A stretch of DNA of 64,000 bases. It comes from Mycolicibacterium vulneris. GTDB taxonomy: Bacteria > Actinomycetota > Actinomycetes > Mycobacteriales > Mycobacteriaceae. Positions 55,476-64,000 of this stretch are shown here, piece by piece (the first letter of the stretch is position 1; the number at the start of each line of letters is the position of its first letter). The stretch spans positions 62,001 through 126,000 of the forward strand of contig NZ_NCXM01000004.1 in NCBI RefSeq assembly GCF_002104765.1, written 5' to 3'. Position numbers and translations under genes: made by a program. Below the pieces are notes generated by a model. It was not told where the DNA came from, searched no databases, and saw nothing but the letters and a program-made list of their open reading frames with translations.

Positions 55476-55778
55476 ATGTGCTCTGCACCGAAACAAGGAC
55501 TGACGTTGCCCGCCAGCGTCGACCTGGAGAAGGAAACGGTGATCACCGGTCGCGTCGTGGACGGCGAGGGCCAGGCAGTGGGAGGCGCGTTCGTCCGCTT
55601 GCTGGACTCCTCGGACGAGTTCACCGCCGAGGTGGTGGCGTCGGCCACCGGTGACTTCCGGTTCTTCGCCGCGCCGGGATCCTGGACGCTGCGTGCCCTG
55701 TCGAAGGCCGGCAACGGCGACGCCGTGGTGGCGCCGTCCGGTGCAGGCATCCACGAGGTCGACGTCAAGATCGCCTGA
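55476..55778 (+). CDS. sseC: SseC, DUF1416 sulfur-metabolism protein
   Basis: 100 residues, the same length as I recall for SseC in M. tuberculosis. It starts MCSAPKQGLTLPASVDLEKE and has a beta-sandwich fold suggested by TGRVVDGEGQAVGGAFVRLL. It always accompanies cysA2. The ATG starts 1 bp after the cysA2 stop codon. The biochemical function is not established. Confidence 0.92.
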   Translation: MCSAPKQGLTLPASVDLEKETVITGRVVDGEGQAVGGAFVRLLDSSDEFTAEVVASATGDFRFFAAPGSWTLRALSKAGNGDAVVAPSGAGIHEVDVKIA

Positions 55779-55829
55779 CCCGCCAGCCGCTCCCGACAGG
55801 GACGCCGCGGGACGAATAGACTTGTCCCC

Positions 55830-55928
55830 GTGGTGCTGTTCTTCGAGATCATGCTGGTTGTGGCGGTCGTGGTGATTTCATGGTTCGCCCTGTACACCCT
55901 CTATCGGCTCATCACTGACGAGTCGTGA
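55830..55928 (+). CDS. 32-residue single-pass membrane protein
   Basis: A GTG at 55830 begins a very hydrophobic peptide: [20 protein letters not shown] followed by [12 protein letters not shown]. It has one TM helix and a short charged tail. Its TGA overlaps the GTG of the next gene (GTGA), so it is in the sulfur-gene operon and coupled to the nitrobindin gene. The function is unknown. Confidence 0.75.
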   Translation: MVLFFEIMLVVAVVVISWFALYTLYRLITDES

Positions 55929-56581
55929 GTTCCGACGAACCGCTGAGTTCCGCCGGTTCCGGCGACCGGGCCGTGGCCGCCGCCGCTGAGCGCGCCAAGC
56001 TGACCGCCGGCCGCAACATCCCGTCCTACGATGACCTGCCCCTGCCCGCCGACACCGCGAACCTGCGCGAAGGCGCCAACCTGAGCGATGACCTGCTGGC
56101 GCTGCTGCCGCTGGTCGGTGTCTGGCGCGGCGAAGGCGAAGGCCGCGGGCACGACGGTGATTACCGGTTCGGCCAGCAGATCGTGGTCTCGCACGACGGC
56201 GGCGACTACCTGAACTGGGAAGCTCGATCCTGGCGGCTCAGCGCGACGGGCGACTACGAAGAACGCGGCCTGCGCGAGACCGGTTTCTGGCGCTTCGTCC
56301 CCGATCCCGACGACCCCGGCGAGTCTCACGCGATCGAACTGCTGCTGGCCCATTCGGCGGGCTACGTCGAACTGTTCTACGGCCGCCCGCTGACCCAGTC
56401 GTCGTGGGAGTTGGTCACCGACGCGCTGGCCCGCAGCAGGTCGGGCGTGCTGGTCGGCGGCGCCAAACGCCTCTACGGCATCGTCGAGGGCGGCGACCTC
56501 GCCTACGTCGAGGAGCGAGTGGACGCTGACGGTGGTCTGGTGCCGCATCTCTCGGCCCGGCTGTCCCGCTTCGCCGGCTAG
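55925..56581 (+). CDS. nitrobindin-family heme protein (FABP-like)
   Basis: 218 residues with the nitrobindin motif GVWRGEGEG near residue 65 and a ten-stranded barrel pattern ([21 protein letters not shown]). It corresponds to Rv0813c. Members bind ferric heme and can isomerise peroxynitrite to nitrate. The N-terminal 35 residues are extended and disordered. The start overlaps the small membrane protein gene. Confidence 0.9.
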   Translation: MSSDEPLSSAGSGDRAVAAAAERAKLTAGRNIPSYDDLPLPADTANLREGANLSDDLLALLPLVGVWRGEGEGRGHDGDYRFGQQIVVSHDGGDYLNWEARSWRLSATGDYEERGLRETGFWRFVPDPDDPGESHAIELLLAHSAGYVELFYGRPLTQSSWELVTDALARSRSGVLVGGAKRLYGIVEGGDLAYVEERVDADGGLVPHLSARLSRFAG

Positions 56582-56602
56582 CAACCGCCTCCAGACATGG
56601 AG

Positions 56603-56654
56603 CGGCCCCCGAGCCGCGTTCCTGGTTGGACAAAAACCGGAAGCTCGGGGGCCG
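56603..56654. terminator. 12-bp perfect stem hairpin after the nitrobindin gene
   Basis: CGGCCCCCGAGC (56603-56614) pairs exactly with GCTCGGGGGCCG (56643-56654) around a 28-base loop. It lies 22 bp after the nitrobindin stop, before the convergent pabC-like gene. There is no T run; mycobacterial terminators often lack one. Confidence 0.6.
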
Positions 56655-56828
56655 GGTGACTGCGGGGAATTCGCTAGCGCACTTGTGACGCCAGCTCTTC
56701 CGAGCAGGTGCTGCTAGCGCGCAGCCACCTCACATGTCCATGAAGCTATCAATTTCGCGGACCACCTCCTTCCTTGTGTACGACCGACCGTACCGGCGAA
56801 TCGGCCAGCCGACAACAGAATTCAGCGC

Positions 56829-57704
56829 TCAGCGATCGTGGACGATGGCGGCGTCGATCAGTTCGGCGAAGTCCGCCGCCATCGGTGACGGCTGCAGTGG
56901 GCGGCCATCGAGGGTGTGCACGCGGGCGGCCAAGGTCATGCTGGAGATCAGCCAAACACCTTGGGCGGCATGCAGATCCGCGACGCGCAGCGCCCGGTAG
57001 TCGCAGTCATAGCCCTTGTCCCTGGCCACCTCGAACAGGGCCTGTTGGGTGGTGCCGCGCAGGATCGGATACCACGGCGGCGGCGTCAGCAGGCACGGCG
57101 TCTCGGAGGCGGTGGCGATCACCACCGTCGAGCGTGGGCCTTCCAGGATGTAGCCGTCCGTGCTGACGAAGATCACGTCACCGGCGTCCTGACGGGCGGC
57201 ATGGCGCAGGGCCGCCATATTGACCGCGTAGGACAGGGTCTTGGCGCCGGCCAGCAGCCACGGCATCGCATCGACACCGGTGGCGGCCAGCCCGCGGTCG
57301 AGCGTGATCGCCGCCAGCCCTCCCCGCCGGACTGCGGTCACCCGTTCGGGAACGGCGTTGACCATGACGAAGGCCGTCGGCGCCGAACCGCCCTCGCGCC
57401 CGCGGCTGTAGATCAACCGCATCGCGCCCTCGTCGGCGCTGCCCGCGCACCACTGCCGGGTGGCCGCCTCGATCGCGTTTCGCCACCGCGGCAGATCCGG
57501 TTCGGGCAGATCGGTCAGCGCGGCCGACTGGGTCAGCCGCTGCAGATGCGACTCGATCAGACAGGCCCTGCCGTCGCGAACCAACAGCGTCTCGAAGACT
57601 CCGTCGCCGCGGACCGCTGCCAGGTCGTCGGCATGCAGCAGGGGCGCGTCGGGCGAATGTATTTCGCCGTCCAGCGTGACGATCACACCCGTTGGGCCGG
57701 CCAT
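56829..57704 (-). CDS. PLP fold-type IV aminotransferase (aminodeoxychorismate lyase-like)
   Basis: 291 residues. The catalytic Lys is in AGAKTLSYAVNM and phosphate-binding segments include DGYILEGPRSTVV and RGTTQQALFEVA. It matches Rv0812, annotated as an amino-acid aminotransferase; PabC-type 4-amino-4-deoxychorismate lyase for folate synthesis is the likely role. The ATG at 57704 is chosen over an upstream GC-rich extension that overlaps the ygfZ promoter. It is divergent from ygfZ. Confidence 0.88.
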   Translation of the reverse strand: MAGPTGVIVTLDGEIHSPDAPLLHADDLAAVRGDGVFETLLVRDGRACLIESHLQRLTQSAALTDLPEPDLPRWRNAIEAATRQWCAGSADEGAMRLIYSRGREGGSAPTAFVMVNAVPERVTAVRRGGLAAITLDRGLAATGVDAMPWLLAGAKTLSYAVNMAALRHAARQDAGDVIFVSTDGYILEGPRSTVVIATASETPCLLTPPPWYPILRGTTQQALFEVARDKGYDCDYRALRVADLHAAQGVWLISSMTLAARVHTLDGRPLQPSPMAADFAELIDAAIVHDR

Positions 57705-57796
57705 GGTGGAGAAGCCTATCCAATGACCCCCAGCCCGCGATCGCAAGCGCGGCGACGCCGGGCCGCCCGGGGCCGGCCGGTCCGTAGAGTTGACTC

Positions 57797-58891
57797 GTGA
57801 CCCGCGCTGTTCCCGCACCCGAGACCGGACCCGACGCCGGTGCCGTCTGGCATTACGGCGACCCGCTCGGCGAGCAGCGTGCGGCCGACACCGAGGTGAT
57901 CCTGGTCGACCGCTCGCACCGCGGCGTGCTCACCCTGACCGGAAAGGACCGGCAGACCTGGTTGCACAGCATTTCGACGCAGTACGTCAGCGACCTGCCC
58001 GACGGCGCCAGCACGCAGAACCTCAGCCTCGACGGCCAGGGCCGCGTCGAGGATCACTGGATCCAGACCGAGCTGGCCGGCACCACCTACCTCGACACCG
58101 AGCCGTGGCGGGCCGAGCCGCTGCTGCAATACCTGCGCAAGATGGTGTTCTGGTCGGAGGTCACCCCGGCCGGCGCCGATCTGGCCGTGCTGTCGTTGCT
58201 CGGCCCGAAGCTGGCCGACCAGGCGGTTCTCGACGCGCTCGGGGTGGACGCGCTGCCCGCCGAGCTCACCGCGGTTGCCGTCGGTGACGGCTTCGTGCGG
58301 CGGATGCCCGGCACCCCGGGCGGCCAGATCGAGCTGGACCTGCTGGTTCCGCGCGCGGCGGTCGCCGACTGGCGAAATCGCCTGGCACAGGCCGGGGTGC
58401 GGCCCGGCGGGGTGTGGGCCTACGAAGCCCACCGCGTCGCGGCGGTGCGACCCCGTCTCGGCGTCGACACCGATGAGCGCACGATTCCGCACGAGGTGGG
58501 ATGGATCGGTGGCCCCGATGTTGGGGCCGTCCACTTGGACAAGGGCTGCTACCGCGGGCAGGAGACCGTCGCGCGCGTGCACAACCTGGGCAGGCCGCCC
58601 CGCATGCTGGTGCTGCTGCACCTCGACGGATCGGTGGACCGGCCGTCCGCCGCGGATCCGGTGCTGGCCGGCGGCCGCACGGTCGGCCGCGTCGGCACCG
58701 TCGTCGACCACGTGGATCTCGGGCCCATAGCGCTGGCACTGCTGAAGCGCGGGCTGCCCGCCGACACGGAATTGGCGACCGGAGCGGAGGCCTCGGTGGC
58801 TGCGGTGATCGATGCCGATTCCCTGCCTGCAACCGAACAGATCGGCGCCGGACGGTTAGCTGTTGAACGGTTGCGGGGCGGTGCGGGATAA
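57797..58891 (+). CDS. ygfZ: YgfZ-type folate-dependent Fe-S cluster maintenance protein
   Basis: 364 residues related to the glycine-cleavage T protein, with the YgfZ signature KGCYRGQETVARVHN containing the conserved Cys. YgfZ uses a folate to help assemble or repair some Fe-S enzymes. It matches Rv0811c. The GTG start is at 57797, and its divergent neighbour is the pabC-like folate gene. Confidence 0.9.
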   Translation: MTRAVPAPETGPDAGAVWHYGDPLGEQRAADTEVILVDRSHRGVLTLTGKDRQTWLHSISTQYVSDLPDGASTQNLSLDGQGRVEDHWIQTELAGTTYLDTEPWRAEPLLQYLRKMVFWSEVTPAGADLAVLSLLGPKLADQAVLDALGVDALPAELTAVAVGDGFVRRMPGTPGGQIELDLLVPRAAVADWRNRLAQAGVRPGGVWAYEAHRVAAVRPRLGVDTDERTIPHEVGWIGGPDVGAVHLDKGCYRGQETVARVHNLGRPPRMLVLLHLDGSVDRPSAADPVLAGGRTVGRVGTVVDHVDLGPIALALLKRGLPADTELATGAEASVAAVIDADSLPATEQIGAGRLAVERLRGGAG

Positions 58892-59037
58892 TGAACGGTA
58901 ACGTCCGCCACAGCAAGCAGGGGGCGCCAACGTCCGGTGGCGGGGCACGGTAAACTGTTGGCAGGACAATACGACACCAGGAGATCGGAGCCGCCTACTC
59001 GTTAGGCCGCTCCGTTATTGCGCGAGGGGGTTCCCCC

Positions 59038-59223
59038 ATGGGCCGCGGCCGGGCTAAGGCAAAGCAGACCAAGGTTGCTCGAGAACTCAAATACAGTTCT
59101 CCGCAGACCGACTTCCAGCGGCTTCAGCAAGAGCTGTCCGGAACGGGTTCGGACGGGTCCAACGACCTGGACAGCGACGGATCCGACGAATCCTGGGACG
59201 ACCAGGACAGCTGGCGGCGGTAG
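59038..59223 (+). CDS. DUF3073 family protein
   Basis: 61 residues. The N-terminus is basic (MGRGRAKAKQTKVARELKYS) and the C-terminus is acidic, Ser/Asp-rich and disordered. It matches Rv0810c and is widely conserved in actinobacteria. The function is unknown. A 146-bp leader precedes it. Confidence 0.93.
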   Translation: MGRGRAKAKQTKVARELKYSSPQTDFQRLQQELSGTGSDGSNDLDSDGSDESWDDQDSWRR

Positions 59224-59290
59224 AGCCAATTTCCCGGCGCCGATGCGTAGTGCACCGGCGCCGCGTTAGTTGTACCGGAGTCCGAGCTCC

Positions 59291-60385
<1,095 letters not shown>

Positions 60386-60456
60386 CGTGATAAAGGCTAC
60401 CGGGCGGCGGTGACGGCCGGTATCAAACGTCGGCGAAGGTGTGCAACCGAGTTCCC

Positions 60457-61983
60457 TCAGTGCACGACGGGCACTTCGTCGGCCGCGAGATCGTCGAGGC
60501 CGGCGCCGCGCGCGGCGTTGGCGAGCATGTGCTCGATGACGTTCTTGCCCAACGCGCTCTCCCCGGGCAGTTCGATCGGATACTGGCCGTCGAAGCACGC
60601 CGTGCACAGCCGGGATGCCGGCTGCTCGGAGGCCGCGACCAGGCCGCGCAGCGAGATGTAGCCCAGCGAGTCGGCGCCGATGGCGTGCCGCACCGCCTCG
60701 AGCATCTCCTTCTTGTCTTCGACCGCGTTGGCGATCAGTTCGGCCGGCGACGGGAAGTCGATGCCGTAGAAGCAGGGCCATTTGACCGGGGGCGAGGCGA
60801 TCCGGACGTGCACTTCGACGGCACCGGCCTCGCGCAGCATCCGCAGCAGGGCACGCTGGGTGTTCCCGCGCACGATCGAGTCGTCGACGACGATGAGTCG
60901 CTTACCGCGGATCACCTCGCGAAGCGGGTTGAGCTTCAGCCGGATACCGAGTTGGCGGATGGTCTGCGACGGCTGGATGAACGTGCGCCCGACGTAGGCG
61001 TTCTTCATCAGACCCTGGCCGTAGGGAATGCCCGATTCCTGCGCGTATCCGACCGCGGCGGGCGTGCCCGACTCGGGCACGCCGATCACCAGGTCGGCTT
61101 CGACGGGACGCTCCCGGGCCAGCCGGCGACCGATCTCCACCCGCGTCGCATGGACGGATCGGCCGGCGATCGTGCTGTCCGGTCGCGCCAGGTAGACGTA
61201 CTCGAAGACGCAGCCCTTGGGGGTGGGGTTGGCGAAGCGCGTGGAACGGACGCCGTCGGCGTCGATCGCCAGCAGTTCGCCCGGTTCGATGTCACGCACG
61301 AACGACGCGCCGACGATGTCGAGCGCCGCCGTTTCGGAGGCCACCACCCAGCCGCGATCCAGCCGTCCGAGCGAAAGTGGCCGCACCCCATGCGGATCGC
61401 GGCACGCATACAGGGTGTTTTCGTCCATGAAGGTGAGGCAGAACGCGCCGCGAACGGTCGGCAGCAGGTCCAGCGCCGCCTGCTCCAGGGTCGCGTCCGC
61501 CGCGCCGTGGGCCAGCAGCGCGCCCAGGATGTCCGAGTCAGTGGTAGCCGGCGCCGGGGCGCGCTTGGCGATCAGCCCCTCGTCGCGGGCGCGGGCGGCG
61601 AGCTCGGCGGTGTTGACCAGGTTCCCGTTGTGTCCCAACGCAACCCCGGTGCCCGCCGCGGTGTTGCGGAACACCGGCTGCGCGTTTTCCCAGGTCGTGT
61701 CGCCGGTGGTCGAGTAGCGACAGTGGCCGATGGCGACGTGGCCCGGCATGGCGCCCAGCGTCTGCTCGTCGAACACCTGGCTGACCAGGCCGAGATCTTT
61801 GAAGACCAGCACCTGGGATCCGTCGGCGACGGCGATGCCGGCGGCTTCCTGGCCGCGATGCTGCAGCGCGTACAAGCCGTAATAGGTGAGTTTGGCGACG
61901 TCCTCGCCCGGGGCCCACACCCCGAATACACCGCATTCTTCGCGGGGTGCGCTGAAATCCTCTTCGGGCTCTTGGACGGTCAC
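60457..61983 (-). CDS. purF: amidophosphoribosyltransferase
   Basis: 508 residues. After a short propeptide ending in EE comes the N-terminal nucleophile CGVFGVWAPG of the glutaminase domain. The PRPP-binding motif VVDDSIVRGNTQ lies in the C-terminal half. It catalyses the first committed step of purine synthesis. Fe-S cluster cysteines of the Bacillus-type enzyme are visible towards the end (ASRLCTACFDGQYP). The start is a GTG at 61983. Confidence 0.96.
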   Translation of the reverse strand: MTVQEPEEDFSAPREECGVFGVWAPGEDVAKLTYYGLYALQHRGQEAAGIAVADGSQVLVFKDLGLVSQVFDEQTLGAMPGHVAIGHCRYSTTGDTTWENAQPVFRNTAAGTGVALGHNGNLVNTAELAARARDEGLIAKRAPAPATTDSDILGALLAHGAADATLEQAALDLLPTVRGAFCLTFMDENTLYACRDPHGVRPLSLGRLDRGWVVASETAALDIVGASFVRDIEPGELLAIDADGVRSTRFANPTPKGCVFEYVYLARPDSTIAGRSVHATRVEIGRRLARERPVEADLVIGVPESGTPAAVGYAQESGIPYGQGLMKNAYVGRTFIQPSQTIRQLGIRLKLNPLREVIRGKRLIVVDDSIVRGNTQRALLRMLREAGAVEVHVRIASPPVKWPCFYGIDFPSPAELIANAVEDKKEMLEAVRHAIGADSLGYISLRGLVAASEQPASRLCTACFDGQYPIELPGESALGKNVIEHMLANAARGAGLDDLAADEVPVVH

Positions 61984-62120
61984 AATTAGGCAGCTCCCCG
62001 GGGAACGGTTGGTGACGTAACAAAGTCTACGGGCACCGGAGCCACGCCGACGAATCCCCCGGGCGTGTTGAGCGACGAATTGCCGGCGAAATTCCCTAAA
62101 CCTGCAGTTCAGGGTTATGT

Positions 62121-62510
62121 TCAGCCCACATCGAACAAGGGCAGGCAGTGTCCAATCTCACCGGCACGCGAGCCGGAAAGCCGCAGCGCACCGCTGCTGT
62201 GGGCCTCGGCGAACGACGACATTCCGGTGGCCAGCAGCAGCCAGGTCCGCGGGTCGGTTTCCACCACATTGGGTGGCGTGCCCCGGGTGTGGGTGGGTCC
62301 GGCGATGCACTGCACGGCGACGAACGGCGGGATGCGCAGCTCGACGCTGCGCCCGGGCGCAACGGCGGCCAGGGTGCGGGCGGTCAGCCGCACGGCCGTC
62401 GCCAATTCCTGCCGGTCGGGCGCCGGACGGGATTCGTCGCGTAGCCAGTCCGCGACGGCCAGCACGGCCTGGCGGGTCTTCGCCGGATCGGCTTTGTCGC
62501 GCGGGGCCAT
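62121..62510 (-). CDS. sterol carrier-like protein
   Basis: 129 residues starting MAPRDKADPAKTRQAVLAVA and ending LRLSGSRAGEIGHCLPLFDV. The length and context match Rv0807, which is annotated with a bacterial SCP-2 orthologue domain. The ligand is unknown. It is the gene upstream of purF in the same orientation. Confidence 0.85.
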   Translation of the reverse strand: MAPRDKADPAKTRQAVLAVADWLRDESRPAPDRQELATAVRLTARTLAAVAPGRSVELRIPPFVAVQCIAGPTHTRGTPPNVVETDPRTWLLLATGMSSFAEAHSSGALRLSGSRAGEIGHCLPLFDVG

Positions 62511-62575
62511 ACCCCAGGGTCTCAAAATCCTGGGGCCCGCCGCTCGAGACCGCGACCTTGAACCCAGGCGACCGG

Positions 62576-63205
62576 TCAGCGCTTCGAGGCCTGCACGGCG
62601 AGCACGGCGATCGCCCCGGCTTCGTTGATGGCCAGGTGCGCGAGCATGGGCGCGGCCAGGCTGCCGGACCGGTCGGCCAGCCAACCGAAGAGCCAGCCCG
62701 CGATCCCGGTGACCAGCACGGTGGCGACCACCGGCTCACCCGTCGCGCGCGCATCGGCGATGTGCGACAGGCCAAAGGCGCCGGCCTGCAACAACCGTCC
62801 GCCGCGTTGCCCGTATGCGGCGGAGCCGGCGGCGGCCAGCGCCCCGCGAAAGGCGGACTCCTCCGACCACACCGTGGCCACCGGTATCCGCAGCAGCAGC
62901 CAGTCCGGAGCCGTCGCCGGTTGCTCGCGGCCGGCCATCGATTGGCGCACCGGCGGCAGCAGGGTGCTCGCCGCGACCGCGCCAGCAGTCGGCAACGCGG
63001 CCACCGACCCCAGCCGCAGACCCGCCCGTAACCGGGGCGGGACCAGGCCAAGGCGCGCACGCGTGATCGACACCAGCAGGCCGGCCACGCCGGCCTGCAG
63101 CACCGCTCGCCACCAGGCCGGCAACCGGGGACTGACGAAGCTCCAGCCGACCAGCGCGGCGGCCAGAGACAATGCGCCAGTCCGACGGAAACGCTTGTCA
63201 GACAT
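62576..63205 (-). CDS. CPBP-family intramembrane metalloprotease
   Basis: 209 residues with several TM helices and the CPBP/Abi motifs: EExxxR in WSEESAFRGAL, a His in FGLSHI and HLAINE. It matches Rv0804. The family comprises Rce1-like intramembrane endopeptidases. It lies directly next to the sterol-carrier gene; the cpsY and Rv0805 genes I recall there in M. tuberculosis are missing. Confidence 0.87.
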   Translation of the reverse strand: MSDKRFRRTGALSLAAALVGWSFVSPRLPAWWRAVLQAGVAGLLVSITRARLGLVPPRLRAGLRLGSVAALPTAGAVAASTLLPPVRQSMAGREQPATAPDWLLLRIPVATVWSEESAFRGALAAAGSAAYGQRGGRLLQAGAFGLSHIADARATGEPVVATVLVTGIAGWLFGWLADRSGSLAAPMLAHLAINEAGAIAVLAVQASKR

Positions 63206-63224
63206 CAGATTTCGCTGCGGGCAC

Positions 63225-64000
<776 letters not shown>

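Noticed and set aside
60439..61989. A 516-codon open frame on the plus strand opposite purF
   Set aside because: Antisense shadow of purF; composition is unlike a protein and it overlaps a well-supported gene throughout.

Overview
The window is high-GC actinobacterial DNA, most likely from a slow-growing Mycobacterium. The clearest reason is the right part (about 36.8-64 kb). From established knowledge of M. tuberculosis, it matches the block around Rv0830 to Rv0803 in inverted order: tRNA-Phe/Asp/Glu/Lys, SAM methyltransferase, deaminase, KmtR, MpaB-like oxygenase, TetR, DesA1, Dus, LytR-CpsA-Psr protein, PhoU, PhoT/PstB, MshD, GlnR-type regulator, LmeA, ThiX, CysA2, SseC, nitrobindin, PabC-like enzyme, YgfZ, DUF3073, PurM, PurF, sterol-carrier protein, CPBP protease and PurL. 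A complete pstS-pstC-pstA set sits beside pstB. The genes cpsY and Rv0805, which I recall between the sterol-carrier and CPBP genes in M. tuberculosis, are absent.

The left part (1-23 kb) is accessory metabolism. It holds an acyl-CoA catabolic cluster: E1-alpha fragment, MeaB GTPase, thiolase, crotonase, two FadE subunits, FadD, a [2Fe-2S] ferredoxin, a small dimeric barrel protein and an amidohydrolase. These are followed by LLM flavoenzymes, a LysR/epimerase pair, a CaiB-type CoA-transferase and a two-subunit B12-dependent acyl-CoA mutase. Two divergent promoters in it share a near-identical 15-bp palindrome and may form one regulon. Several genes here are broken: an LLM enzyme (frameshift), an SDR (nonsense), a P450 (5' truncated) and an AtoE transporter (nonsense). 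A methyltransferase at 37.4-38.3 kb is also frameshifted. This points to ongoing gene decay or, for the frameshifts, possible sequencing error.

The central part (23,277-36,900) is an integrated actinomycete integrative and conjugative element (AICE) of the pSAM2 type. It lies between 52-bp direct repeats derived from the 3' part of tRNA-Phe. Its backbone is a HUH rolling-circle Rep, a Nudix protein like Pif, a GntR/UTRA regulator like KorSA, a Pra-like activator, an FtsK/TraSA DNA translocase, Xis and a tyrosine integrase. Its cargo is a TetR repressor divergent from an MMPL/RND exporter, an alpha/beta hydrolase and a second TetR. Related operator-like sequences lie before the three cargo transcription units. 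A separate 12-bp operator-like sequence is shared by the korSA and pra-tra promoters.

Other notable items are a leaderless 29-codon ORF ending in seven Cys codons upstream of the DUF4395-cysA2-sseC genes, a 66-residue protein with 23 histidines directly after kmtR, and an acyl-CoA mutase whose active-site positions depart from methylmalonyl-CoA mutase.
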